A stretch of 64,000 bases of DNA. Origin: Candidatus Physcousia equi. GTDB taxonomy: Bacteria; Bacteroidota; Bacteroidia; Bacteroidales; Bacteroidaceae. The DNA lies in NCBI GenBank assembly GCA_018065005.1, contig JAGHUD010000004.1, positions 1 through 64,000 of the forward strand, in the 5' to 3' direction. The notes beneath the pieces are model-generated. The model was not told the DNA's origin and searched no databases. It worked only from the letters and a program-made list of their open reading frames with translations. Shown in pieces: positions 1-10,043 of the stretch. How positions within the stretch are numbered: the first letter of the stretch is position 1; each line of letters begins with the position of its first letter. The position numbers and the translations under genes were made by a program.

Positions 1-122
1 GGGGAGTTATGCACAGGGTGTGCAAAAATAATTTGAAAATAATTTAGAAAAGATGTGGGGAATTGTGGAGAATTTCGTAATTTTGCAGCGAGAATTAAAA
101 ATCACATATTTAGGGTTCGCGT

Positions 123-584
123 ATGAGATTCACAGGAAACTCCGATGCCAAGGCAGACGCGAAGGGAAGAATCTTCCTTCCGGCAGCCTTCCGCAAACTC
201 CTCACCCAATCGGGCGAGGAGGGTTTGGTGATGCGTCGCGACATCTTCCAGAAATGTCTCGTGCTCTATCCACGCTCTGTGTGGGACCGCATGCTCGACC
301 AGGTGGTGGCTTCCACGTCACCCTTCAACGGCAAGGGGCGCGACGTGATGCGACGGTTGGTGGCAGGCACCGAAAACCTCAGTCTCGACAGCGACGGACG
401 CATCCTCATTCCGCGCCGCTACCTGGAGATGGCGGGCATCACCAGCGAGGTGCGCTTCATCGGCATGGACGACACCATCGAGATATGGAACCGACAGGCT
501 GCCGACGCACTGCTCGAAAGCGAGGACCAACTGGCGCTGGACATGGAAGCCCTAATGAACACAACCCTCTGCAACCACTCATGA
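123..584 (+). CDS. mraZ: Transcriptional regulator/division protein MraZ
   Basis: 153 aa, MRFTGNSDAKADAKGRIFLPAAFR; first gene of dcw cluster. Confidence 0.95.
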   Translation: MRFTGNSDAKADAKGRIFLPAAFRKLLTQSGEEGLVMRRDIFQKCLVLYPRSVWDRMLDQVVASTSPFNGKGRDVMRRLVAGTENLSLDSDGRILIPRRYLEMAGITSEVRFIGMDDTIEIWNRQAADALLESEDQLALDMEALMNTTLCNHS

Positions 585-1492
585 ACGACCTGTATGCTTA
601 CCACCGCCCGGTGATGCTGGGCGAGACCATCGAGGGCCTCAACATCCAGGCAGGAGGCACCTATGTGGACCTGACCTTCGGCGGAGGAGGACACAGCAGG
701 GAGATACTCAGCCACCTCTCGGAGGAGGGCCACCTCTATGGTTTCGACCAAGACCTCGACGCCATGCAGGGTGCCTTCGACGACCCGCGCTTCACCTTTG
801 TGCGCAGCAACTTCCGCTTTCTGAGCAACTGGCTGAAGTATTACGGCGAGACGCAGGTGGACGGCATCCTTGCCGACCTGGGCGTGAGCAGCCACCACTT
901 CGACGAAGCTGAGCGCGGATTCTCCTTTCGCTATGATGCCCCGCTGGACATGCGCATGAACCAAAAGGCACGTCTCACTGCTGCGCGCGTGGTGAACGAA
1001 TACAGCGAGAGCCAACTGGCTGACATCTTCTATCTCTACGGAGAACTCAAACAGAGCCGACGACTCGCCAACACGCTCGTCAAGGCAAGAGAGCAGAACG
1101 AGATACGGACGACCGGACAACTGGCAGATGCCCTGCGGCAACTGCTCGGGCGCGACCGCGAAAAGAAGGACATGGCAAAGCTGTTTCAGGCGCTGCGCAT
1201 CGAGGTGAACGGCGAGATGAGGGCTTTGCAGCAGATGCTCTGCAGCGCCATCGAAGCACTGAAGCCGGGCGGACGTCTCGTGGTGCTGACCTACCACTCG
1301 CTGGAGGACCGCATGGTGAAGAACATCATGAGGAGCGGCAACATCGAAGGACGCACCGAGCAAGACTTCTTCGGAAACAACCTCTCGCCCCTGCGCACCG
1401 TGGGAAAAGGGACCATCACACCCTCCAGCGAAGAGCAGCAACTGAACCCGCGCAGCCGAAGCGCAAAACTGAGGGTGGCGGAGAAACAATAG
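581..1492 (+). CDS. rsmH: 16S rRNA (cytosine(1402)-N(4))-methyltransferase
   Basis: MNDLYAYHRPVMLGETIEGL...VDLTFGGGGHSREIL; ATGA overlap with mraZ; the longer ORF from 53 is an artefactual extension. Confidence 0.95.
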   Translation: MNDLYAYHRPVMLGETIEGLNIQAGGTYVDLTFGGGGHSREILSHLSEEGHLYGFDQDLDAMQGAFDDPRFTFVRSNFRFLSNWLKYYGETQVDGILADLGVSSHHFDEAERGFSFRYDAPLDMRMNQKARLTAARVVNEYSESQLADIFYLYGELKQSRRLANTLVKAREQNEIRTTGQLADALRQLLGRDREKKDMAKLFQALRIEVNGEMRALQQMLCSAIEALKPGGRLVVLTYHSLEDRMVKNIMRSGNIEGRTEQDFFGNNLSPLRTVGKGTITPSSEEQQLNPRSRSAKLRVAEKQ

Positions 1493-1564
1493 AGCAGATG
1501 GCTGCATTGGCTGCCGACGCACACAAAACACATCTCATCACATAAGCCTAACCACCGGACTGCA

Positions 1565-2140
1565 ATGTCGCACAAGAAGAAACATCATAACCACGAGGAC
1601 GCCCAGATGGACGAGCTGCTCAAACGTGCCGAGGAGAACGACAACAGCGTCGAGTTTCTGCCGGAAGACGTTGAGGACGAGGATTTCGGCAACGACGAGG
1701 GCGAAGACAACGAGACAGAGGAGCACGACGGACAGAAAGAGAGGAGGAAGCATCATAAGAGCCATTTCCTCAACACACTGCTGAACAGCGAAGGAGAGGG
1801 CGGACCGACCAGTGTGCGCGAAGTGATTCGCTCCTTCGACATCAACGGTGAGTGGTTTCGACGCAACCTGTGGTTTATCGTGCTCACCGTGCTCTGCCTC
1901 ATGGCTTTTGTCACCAACCGCTATCTGGCTCAGCAGGAGATGATCGAGGAAGCCCGACTCAAAAAAGAACTGGCGGAGATGCGCTACAAGTGGCTGACAC
2001 GATTCAGCGAACTGACCACCAGCATGAGACAGAGCCAGATAGAACGACGACTCATCCAAAACGGAGACACTACCCTCTCTCACAGCCGACAGGCTCCCTT
2101 CATCATCTGGGTTGACGAGAACGTTCCACAAAGCAACTAA
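1565..2140 (+). CDS. ftsL: FtsL-like cell division protein with acidic N-terminal tail
   Basis: Position between rsmH and ftsI; single TM segment (LWFIVLTVLCLMAFVTNRYL) then coiled-coil-like region. Confidence 0.75.
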   Translation: MSHKKKHHNHEDAQMDELLKRAEENDNSVEFLPEDVEDEDFGNDEGEDNETEEHDGQKERRKHHKSHFLNTLLNSEGEGGPTSVREVIRSFDINGEWFRRNLWFIVLTVLCLMAFVTNRYLAQQEMIEEARLKKELAEMRYKWLTRFSELTTSMRQSQIERRLIQNGDTTLSHSRQAPFIIWVDENVPQSN

Positions 2141-2147
2141 CTCAACC

Positions 2148-4304
2148 ATGCAGACAGCAAATCAACACAACAAGAAGTCAAGCACCGGTGACCATAAAAG
2201 GAAAAGAAATATGGGCACCGGTCGTTTCCGTCTTATCTTCTACTTGCTGTGCGGCATCGGCGTGCTTGTCATCTTCACAGCCCTCAAGACTATGATCGCG
2301 AAAAGAGGATACTGGGAACAGGTGAAGGAGCGCTTCACAAAGAACAACATCATAGACCCAGCCGTGCGCGGCAATCTCTACGACTGCAACGGCAAACTGC
2401 TCGTGGGCAGCGTGCCGGAATACCGTCTCTGTCTCGACTTCCGCGTCATCGACAAGGACTCTGTGGCGCGCACCAAGGCACAGGCATGGCGCGACAGTGC
2501 GTTCGTGAAAGACGTGGACAGCATCGCCGAAGGACTGAACAGCATCTTCCCAGAATACAGCACCCAATACTTTCACAACCGCCTGATGAAGGGCTTCAAC
2601 CAGAAGAAGAACGGATGGAGCATCGTGCCGCGCATGGCCACCTTCATCGAATACAAGCAAGTCAAGGAATTGCCCCTGCTGCGCGAGACGCCCTATAAGG
2701 GTGGTTTCCACGGCGACGAGAAGATGATGCGCAAGAAGCCGTATGGATCGCTGGCAAGCCGCACACTCGGACAGCTTTGGCCCGACTCGGACCGCGTGGC
2801 GAAGAACGGCATCGAGTTGGCTTATGACTCGATCCTGCGCGGCAGGGACGGCGTGAAGCATAACACGAAGGTGCGCAACACGCGCGTGGACTTCAGCGAC
2901 CAAGCGGCGGTGGATGGCAATGACATCATGACGACCATCGACGTCGACATACAGGACGTGGCAGAGAAAGCGCTCGAAGCTCAGCTCAAAGCCATCGACG
3001 CTGAGATGGGTGTCGTCATCGTGATGGAAGCAGCCACGGGCGACGTGAAGGCCATCGTCAACCTCAGCCAACTGGCTGACGGCGACTATGCTGAGATCTA
3101 CAACTACGCCATCTCGGAGTGCATGGAGCCAGGCTCGACCTTCAAGACGGCGAGTCTGATGGCTGCACTGGAGGATGGCAAGGTGGACACGAGCACGGTC
3201 TACGACACGGGCTGCGGTGTCTACATGATGCACGGACGCCCGATGAAGGATGCTTCGTGGGCTACGACGGGCGGTTACGGCAAGCTGAGTGTGAAGCGCA
3301 TCATAGAGAAGAGTTCGAATGTGGGCGTGAGCCGCATGATTGACGAGAACTACGGCAACAACCCCAAGGCATTCACCGACGCACTGCGCCGAGAAGGTGC
3401 CGGCATACCACTCGACTTGCCCTTGGCTGGCAGTCAGAACCCCACCATGAAGACACCAGAGAACAAGAGCTGGTCGAAGACAACGCTGGCATGGATGAGC
3501 ATCGGATACGAATCGCTCTTGCCGCCCATCTCCACATGCACCTTCTACAATGGTATCGCCAACGGTGGGGTGCTTGTGGCACCTCGCTTTGTGAAGGCAG
3601 AGATGCAGGATGGCATGGTGGTGCGCGAATTTCCGGTTCGCATACTGCGCGACAAGATGTGCTCTGAAGGCACACTGAAGAAGGTGCGCGAGACGCTCGA
3701 GAACGTGGTGAGCGCACCAAGAGGAACGGGCAAGAAGGCACGCTGCCCACAGTTTCGCGTGGCAGGCAAAACGGGCACGGCACAGATTGCTGCAGCAGGC
3801 GGCAAAGGCTACCATTCGGGTACGACGCGCTACTTCGTCAGCTTCTGCGGATTCTTCCCTTACGAAAACCCCAAGTACACCTGCTTCGTAGGCATACGCA
3901 AGTATGGTCTGCCGGCTTCGGGCGGCGGACATTGCGCTCCGGTCTTCTCGATTGTGGCACAGGCGGTGATGGCAAGCGGCATCAACCACCGCAGCATAGC
4001 CACCGTGCGCGACAGCACCGCAACGGAACAGCCACGACTGACACGCGGCGACCAGAAGGAGACGGAACTGGTGCTGAACCAAGTGCAGCTGCGCTGCGAC
4101 ACCATTCCTGTGGCTGTCGACACCTTTTCTGCCAACGGGCGCATGCCTGATGTGGTCGGCATGGGAGCACGCGATGCGGTGTATATGCTCCAGAGAGCCG
4201 GGGTGAAAGCCAAACTGAGCGGTGGCGGACGTGTGGAGCGCCAAAGCATTGCTCCCGGGACGGTCTACAAGAAGGGAGTAACCGTCGACCTGAAACTGAA
4301 ATGA
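2148..4304 (+). CDS. ftsI: Penicillin-binding protein 2/3 transpeptidase with C-terminal PASTA domain
   Basis: Transpeptidase motifs STFK, SSN, KTGT; PASTA-like PDVVGMGARDAVYMLQRAG; start could also be 2112. Confidence 0.92.
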   Translation: MQTANQHNKKSSTGDHKRKRNMGTGRFRLIFYLLCGIGVLVIFTALKTMIAKRGYWEQVKERFTKNNIIDPAVRGNLYDCNGKLLVGSVPEYRLCLDFRVIDKDSVARTKAQAWRDSAFVKDVDSIAEGLNSIFPEYSTQYFHNRLMKGFNQKKNGWSIVPRMATFIEYKQVKELPLLRETPYKGGFHGDEKMMRKKPYGSLASRTLGQLWPDSDRVAKNGIELAYDSILRGRDGVKHNTKVRNTRVDFSDQAAVDGNDIMTTIDVDIQDVAEKALEAQLKAIDAEMGVVIVMEAATGDVKAIVNLSQLADGDYAEIYNYAISECMEPGSTFKTASLMAALEDGKVDTSTVYDTGCGVYMMHGRPMKDASWATTGGYGKLSVKRIIEKSSNVGVSRMIDENYGNNPKAFTDALRREGAGIPLDLPLAGSQNPTMKTPENKSWSKTTLAWMSIGYESLLPPISTCTFYNGIANGGVLVAPRFVKAEMQDGMVVREFPVRILRDKMCSEGTLKKVRETLENVVSAPRGTGKKARCPQFRVAGKTGTAQIAAAGGKGYHSGTTRYFVSFCGFFPYENPKYTCFVGIRKYGLPASGGGHCAPVFSIVAQAVMASGINHRSIATVRDSTATEQPRLTRGDQKETELVLNQVQLRCDTIPVAVDTFSANGRMPDVVGMGARDAVYMLQRAGVKAKLSGGGRVERQSIAPGTVYKKGVTVDLKLK

Positions 4305-4372
4305 CGCACACGCGCATACGCGCGTATTCTATATATAATGTATAAGGAACGTAACAGACGAACTGACAAGAC

Positions 4373-5824
4373 ATGAAACTGAAGGAACTGATAGCAGGAA
4401 CGAAGCCGTTGAGCCTGGCTGGCAACGACGAAGTGGAAGTGAAGGGCATCGAAATAGACTCGCGCCTGGTGAAGGAGGGTTTTGCTTTCGTGGCTATGCG
4501 CGGAACGCAGGTGGATGGACACAGCTTTATCCCTAAGGCACTGGAACTGGGAGCGGCTGTTGTCATCTGCGAACAGATGCCTGAGGCACAGAAGGAAGGC
4601 GTGAGCTATGTGCAATACGAGAGCACGGAAGATGTGGTGGGCGAGCTCGCTACACAGTTCTTCGGCAACCCGACGAAGCGCCTGCAACTGGTGGGCGTGA
4701 CGGGCACGAACGGCAAGACGACCATCGCCACGCTGCTCTACAAGATGTTTCTCGGATTCGGATATAAGGTGGGGCTGTGCAGCACCGTGTGCAACTACAT
4801 CAACGGAGAAGCATTCCCCACCGAATGCACCACGCCCGACCCCATCACGCTCAACCGCCTCTTGGGGAGAATGGCTGACGAGGGCTGCCAGTATGCCTTC
4901 ATGGAGGTGAGCAGCCACAGTGTGTCGCAAAAGCGAATCGGGGGACTGCGTTTTGCAGGTGGCATCTTCACGAACCTTACACGCGACCACCTCGACTACC
5001 ACAAGACATTCGATAACTATCGCGACGCAAAGAAGGGCTTCTTTGACTTGCTGCAGAAGGACGCTTTTGCGGTGACGAATGCCGACGACAAAAACGGCAT
5101 GTTCATGTTGCAGAATACGGCTGCCAAGAAGACATCCTACTCGCTGCGTTGCGCTGCCGACTTCAAAGCTAAGGTGCTGGAAGAAGGCTTTGAGGGGATG
5201 GCGCTGGAGATTGACGGAACTGAGGTCTTCGTGCAGTTTGTGGGAAGATTCAACGTGAGCAACCTGTTGGCTGTCTACGCAACAGCACGTATGATGGGCA
5301 GATCAAAGGAGGAAGTGCTCGTGGCACTGAGCACACTGAAGCCCGTGAACGGACGTTTCGAGAGCATACGCAGCAAGGAAGGCGTGACCGCCATCGTGGA
5401 CTATGCCCACACACCGGATGCACTGGTGAACGTGCTCAGCACGGTGAATGAAGTGCTGCAGGGCAAGGGACAATGCTGGACGGTGTGTGGTGCGGGTGGC
5501 AACCGCGACAAAGGCAAGCGTCCGCTCATGGCACAAGAGGCTGTGAAGCACAGCGACCGCGTCGTCATCACGAGCGACAACCCACGCTTTGAGGAACCAC
5601 AGGACATCATCAACGACATGCTGGCTGGTCTGACACCCGAGGACATGAAGAAGGTGATCAGCATCGTGGACCGGCGCGAGGCAATCCGCACCGCTTGCAT
5701 GATGGCACAGCCTGGCGATGCCATTCTTGTGGCAGGCAAGGGCCATGAGGACTACCAAATCATCAAGGGCGTCAAGCACCACTTTGACGACCACGAGGTG
5801 ATCAGAGAAGTCTTCGGCCTCTGA
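4373..5824 (+). CDS. murE: UDP-N-acetylmuramoyl-tripeptide synthetase MurE
   Basis: [18 protein letters not shown], Mur ligase family, cluster position. Confidence 0.95.
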   Translation: MKLKELIAGTKPLSLAGNDEVEVKGIEIDSRLVKEGFAFVAMRGTQVDGHSFIPKALELGAAVVICEQMPEAQKEGVSYVQYESTEDVVGELATQFFGNPTKRLQLVGVTGTNGKTTIATLLYKMFLGFGYKVGLCSTVCNYINGEAFPTECTTPDPITLNRLLGRMADEGCQYAFMEVSSHSVSQKRIGGLRFAGGIFTNLTRDHLDYHKTFDNYRDAKKGFFDLLQKDAFAVTNADDKNGMFMLQNTAAKKTSYSLRCAADFKAKVLEEGFEGMALEIDGTEVFVQFVGRFNVSNLLAVYATARMMGRSKEEVLVALSTLKPVNGRFESIRSKEGVTAIVDYAHTPDALVNVLSTVNEVLQGKGQCWTVCGAGGNRDKGKRPLMAQEAVKHSDRVVITSDNPRFEEPQDIINDMLAGLTPEDMKKVISIVDRREAIRTACMMAQPGDAILVAGKGHEDYQIIKGVKHHFDDHEVIREVFGL

Positions 5825-5946
5825 GTGGGCGCAGAGAGAAGAAGGAGGCTGAGCCGAGAAAACCAAGTTGCTGCGTGCCAGTCTTCTTTCCGGCACGGAT
5901 CGCCCCGCAGTGTTTCCCTTACAACAAAATCGGACAATAACGCTAT

Positions 5947-7209
5947 ATGCTGTACTACCTTTTCAGATATTTAGAACAATTCGGAATACCTGGAGCACGT
6001 CTCTGGTCTTATATCTCTTTTCGCGCCATCCTGACCTTGGTGCTCAGTCTCATCATCTCAGCGTGGTTTGGCGAATACTTTATCAAATGGATGAAACGCC
6101 ACAAAGCCAGCGAAGCACAACGAGACGCCAGCATCGACCCCTACGGAGTGGAGAAGGTGGGCGTGCCCACCATGGGTGGCGTGATCATCATCGTTGCCAC
6201 GGTTGTGCCTTGTCTCTTGCTGGGTCGCCTGCGCAACATCTACATGTTGCTGATGCTCGGCACCATCATCCTGCTCGGTCTGCTGGGCTTCATCGACGAC
6301 TATATCAAGATGAAACGCTCAAAGGATGGCATGAGACCCATCTTCAAACTGGCGGGACAGGCTGCGCTCGGTCTCATTGTGGGACTGACGATGTGGCTGA
6401 GCCCTGATGCTGTCATCCAGGAGAACCACACGGAAATGAGAAACAACCAAGAGGTGGTGGTGCACAGCAAGAACACGGTGAAGAGCACCGACACCACCAT
6501 TCCCTTTGTCAAGGACAACAACCTCAGCTACAGCGAGGCAATGGGATTCTTTGGCAAATACAAGACGGCTGCCGGATGGATTCTCTTTGTGCTCATCACC
6601 ACTTTCATCGTGATGGCAGTGAGCAACGGAAGCAACCTGAACGACGGCATGGACGGCATGTGTGCCGGCAACTCTGCCATCATGGTGTTCACGCTGGGCA
6701 TCCTCGCCTATGTGAGTAGCCACATAGGGATGGCACAATACCTGAACATCATGTACATACCCGGCTCAGAGGAATTGGTCATCTTCTCACTCGCCTTCGT
6801 GGGGGCGCTCGTCGGCTTCCTGTGGTACAACTCTTATCCCGCTCAAATCTTCATGGGCGACACGGGCAGTCTTGCCATTGGTGGATGCATCGGTGTGATG
6901 GCTGTCATCATACACAAGGAACTGCTCATTCCCCTCATCTGTTTCGTGTTCCTGATGGAGAGCATCAGCGTGATTCTGCAGACTCAGGTGGCACGAAGGG
7001 GCAACAAGCGCGGGCTGAAATGGCGCGTCTTCAAACGTGCCCCCATCCACGACACCTTCCGCGTAAAACCGGGACAATTGGCGCCTGACGTCAAAGTATT
7101 CCTCAACTGGCCCAAAGGATGCTGGTTGGAGTCGAAGATTACTATACGCTTCTGGATCGTTACCATCATCATGTGCGGCTTAGCGATTCTGACCTTGAAG
7201 ATTAGATAA
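5947..7209 (+). CDS. mraY: Phospho-N-acetylmuramoyl-pentapeptide-transferase
   Basis: PTMGGVIII, NLNDGMDGM, FMGDTGSLAIGG motifs. Confidence 0.96.
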   Translation: MLYYLFRYLEQFGIPGARLWSYISFRAILTLVLSLIISAWFGEYFIKWMKRHKASEAQRDASIDPYGVEKVGVPTMGGVIIIVATVVPCLLLGRLRNIYMLLMLGTIILLGLLGFIDDYIKMKRSKDGMRPIFKLAGQAALGLIVGLTMWLSPDAVIQENHTEMRNNQEVVVHSKNTVKSTDTTIPFVKDNNLSYSEAMGFFGKYKTAAGWILFVLITTFIVMAVSNGSNLNDGMDGMCAGNSAIMVFTLGILAYVSSHIGMAQYLNIMYIPGSEELVIFSLAFVGALVGFLWYNSYPAQIFMGDTGSLAIGGCIGVMAVIIHKELLIPLICFVFLMESISVILQTQVARRGNKRGLKWRVFKRAPIHDTFRVKPGQLAPDVKVFLNWPKGCWLESKITIRFWIVTIIMCGLAILTLKIR

Positions 7210-7244
7210 AAGAATACAGAAAATACAGACAAACAAGAGAGACA

Positions 7245-8576
7245 ATGAGAATAGTCGTTTTAGGCGCCGCAGAGAGCGGAGTGGGAGCTGCTGCTTTGGC
7301 GAAGGTGAAAGGATTTGACGTGTTCGTCAGCGACATGGGCAAAATCAAGGACTGCTACAAGGAGGTGCTCAACCAGTATGAGGTGGCATGGGAAGAAGAA
7401 CAGCACACGGAAAGCCTCATCATGAACGCCGATGAGGTGGTGAAGAGTCCTGGCATACCAGAGGATGCGCCCATGGTGGTCAAACTGAAAGAAGCCGGTA
7501 AGCCTATCATCAGCGAGATTGAATTTGCCGGACGCTACACCAATGCCAAGATGATTTGCATCACGGGCTCGAACGGCAAGACAACCACAACAAGCCTCAT
7601 CTACCACATCTTCCGCGAAGCGGGCTACAATGTGGGACTGGCTGGAAACATCGGACGCTCACTTGCTCTGCAGATTGCGGAAGGGAAAACCTATGACTAC
7701 TACGTCATAGAGCTCTCCAGCTTCCAACTCGACAACATGTATGAGTTCAGAGCCGATATCGCTGTGCTGCTCAACATCACACCCGACCACCTCGACCGCT
7801 ACGGGTTCTCCATGCAGAACTACACCGACTCTAAGATGCGCATCCTGCAAAACCAACGCGAGAGCGATGCCTTTGTCTTCTGGGCTGACGACCCCATCAT
7901 CAAGAAGGAACTACAGAAGTATGGCATCAAGGCGCAGCTTTGCCCCTTCAGCATCATCAGCAAGGACGGCATGATCGGCTATATCAGCGACGGACACTAC
8001 ACCATCGAACAGCCTTCACCCTTCAACATGGAGCAGGAAGAACTGTCGTTGCGCGGAAAGCACAATATGTACAATTCGCTGGCTGCGGGCATTGCAGCTC
8101 ATCTGAGCGGCATCAGCGACGAGACGCTGCGTCGCTGCCTGAGCAACTTCGAAGGGGTGGAACATAGACTGGAGAAGGTGGCAAGAATCGGTGGCGTCCA
8201 GTACATCAACGACTCAAAAGCTACGAATGTGGATGCCTGCTGGTATGCTCTCGACAGCATGACCACACCCACGATTCTCATCATCGGAGGCAAGGACAAG
8301 GGCAACGACTACACCGCCATCCGAGACCTCGTGAAGGAGAAGTGCGCCGGCATCGTCTATTTGGGTGCCGACAACCAGAAGTTGCACGACTTCTTCGACC
8401 CCCTCGGCATTCCCACTGCAGACACACACTCGATGAAAGACTGCGTGGCTGCCTGCAAGCAGATGGCACAACCCGGCTACACCGTGCTGCTGAGTCCTTG
8501 CTGCGCCAGCTTCGACCTTTTCAAGAATATGGAAGACCGTGGCGAACAGTTCCGCCATTACGTGAACCTGGTGTAG
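7245..8576 (+). CDS. murD: UDP-N-acetylmuramoylalanine--D-glutamate ligase
   Basis: ITGSNGKTTTTSLIYH; cluster position. Confidence 0.95.
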   Translation: MRIVVLGAAESGVGAAALAKVKGFDVFVSDMGKIKDCYKEVLNQYEVAWEEEQHTESLIMNADEVVKSPGIPEDAPMVVKLKEAGKPIISEIEFAGRYTNAKMICITGSNGKTTTTSLIYHIFREAGYNVGLAGNIGRSLALQIAEGKTYDYYVIELSSFQLDNMYEFRADIAVLLNITPDHLDRYGFSMQNYTDSKMRILQNQRESDAFVFWADDPIIKKELQKYGIKAQLCPFSIISKDGMIGYISDGHYTIEQPSPFNMEQEELSLRGKHNMYNSLAAGIAAHLSGISDETLRRCLSNFEGVEHRLEKVARIGGVQYINDSKATNVDACWYALDSMTTPTILIIGGKDKGNDYTAIRDLVKEKCAGIVYLGADNQKLHDFFDPLGIPTADTHSMKDCVAACKQMAQPGYTVLLSPCCASFDLFKNMEDRGEQFRHYVNLV

Positions 8577-8630
8577 CCCCCCTTCACCGCCCCGCTCCCC
8601 TCCCCCACCTTATAACCCAGACAGACGAAG

Positions 8631-9860
8631 ATGAAACTGAACATAAACACACTAAGAAACAAAGGCTGGTTTCAAGGAGACATGACCATCTGGATGGTGC
8701 TCATCCTGCTCTGCTCTATATCCATCATTGAGGTGTATAGTGCATCGAGCAGCATGAGCTACAAGAATGGTGTATTTTGGGGACCCGTCATGGAGCACAC
8801 CATGTACGTGCTGCTGGGTATCGGCACTGCGTATGTGATCCACCTGACGAACTGCAAACTCTTCAAGCCGATGAGTTTCCTCTTCATTCTGATTTCCATC
8901 GTCCTACTCTTCTACGCCATGTTCTTTGGGCAAACCATCAATGGTGGTTCCCGATGGATATCCATAGCCGGGCGAACGATACAGCCGAGTGAAATAGCCA
9001 AGCTCTCAACCATCGTGTTTATTGCGCTGCTCATGACGATACGCAACAAGGAGACGGGCGAGGCTGCCCGAGGTGGCGTGAAGCTGTCGCTCATCGTCAT
9101 CTTCGGAATGTGTCTGCTCATTGCCACAGAGAACTTTTCTACGGCAGCCATGCTCTTCATGGTGTGCATGGCGATGCTATGGATTGGCAAAACGCCCAAC
9201 AAGGTGCTGTTTTGGGTGGTAGGACCGCTCGTCGGTCTTGGCATGGTGCTGTTCTTGACTGCCAAAAGCATGTCGCCCGAGACGGCAAAAAACATCGGGG
9301 AGAACGTGTCGGCACTGCACCGACTGCCCACCTGGGTGAGCCGCGTGCAAAAGGACCATAGCTTGCCCGAAGACCCGAACGACTATGATGTGTCGAACAA
9401 CCAACAGGTGGCGCACGCACAGATTGCCATTGCCACATGCGGCGTCATCGGCAAAGGACCGGGCAAGAGTGTTGAACGCGACTATCTGCCGCAGGCTTTC
9501 TCCGACTTCATCTTTGCCATCATCATCGAAGAAGGAGGCATTGAGTCCGCAGTCTTTGTTCTCTTCCTCTACCTCTTCCTCTTCTACCGCTCACTCCGAA
9601 TTGCCAGCACCTGCGCTACGCGCTTCCCTGCCTATCTGGTCATGGGACTCTCGCTGATGCTCGTTGTGCAAGCACTCATCAATATGGCTGTGGCGGTGGG
9701 TCTGGCTCCGGTCACTGGACAACCCCTGCCGCTCATCAGCAGAGGAGGAACTTCCACCATCATCTCTTGCATCTACATTGGCATGATACTGAGCGTGAGC
9801 CGAACGGCAAGCAAAATTAAGGAAGAAGAGCGAATGGCAACTGTTGAGGTGGCAGAGTAA
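8631..9860 (+). CDS. ftsW: SEDS family peptidoglycan glycosyltransferase FtsW
   Basis: Polytopic, PLISRGGTS motif, cluster position. Confidence 0.94.
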   Translation: MKLNINTLRNKGWFQGDMTIWMVLILLCSISIIEVYSASSSMSYKNGVFWGPVMEHTMYVLLGIGTAYVIHLTNCKLFKPMSFLFILISIVLLFYAMFFGQTINGGSRWISIAGRTIQPSEIAKLSTIVFIALLMTIRNKETGEAARGGVKLSLIVIFGMCLLIATENFSTAAMLFMVCMAMLWIGKTPNKVLFWVVGPLVGLGMVLFLTAKSMSPETAKNIGENVSALHRLPTWVSRVQKDHSLPEDPNDYDVSNNQQVAHAQIAIATCGVIGKGPGKSVERDYLPQAFSDFIFAIIIEEGGIESAVFVLFLYLFLFYRSLRIASTCATRFPAYLVMGLSLMLVVQALINMAVAVGLAPVTGQPLPLISRGGTSTIISCIYIGMILSVSRTASKIKEEERMATVEVAE

Positions 9861-9870
9861 GCAGAAAGCA

Positions 9871-9935
9871 GAAAGAAAAGCGCTATACATGAAAGAAAAA
9901 GCGCTTTACATTATATATATATATTAGGCGCTTTC
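9871..9935. repeat. AGCGCT-centred direct and inverted repeats in ftsW-murG spacer
   Basis: gaaagaaaagcgctatacat followed directly by gaaagaaaaagcgctttacat, then an inverted GGCGCTTT after a TA run. Confidence 0.6.
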
Positions 9936-10043
9936 ACTGACGACATCAAGCAAGTCCCGAAAGAGAGTTTTCGGCATTTCCGCTCGCGTCCACAGCTAAT
10001 TGTATATACAGTAGATCGAACAAGTCAAACATATTCATCAGAC

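Noticed and set aside
53-580. 5' extension of the rsmH ORF
   Set aside because: Overlaps mraZ in another frame; true start at 581 gives a standard ATGA overlap.
2178-4244. 688-aa minus-strand ORF opposite ftsI
   Set aside because: Antisense to a clear PBP gene; composition (His/Val/Ala-rich) typical of shadow ORFs in GC-rich coding DNA.
4316-4327. ATACGCGCGTAT palindrome between ftsI and murE
   Set aside because: Short palindrome, no associated T tract or repeated occurrence supporting a function.
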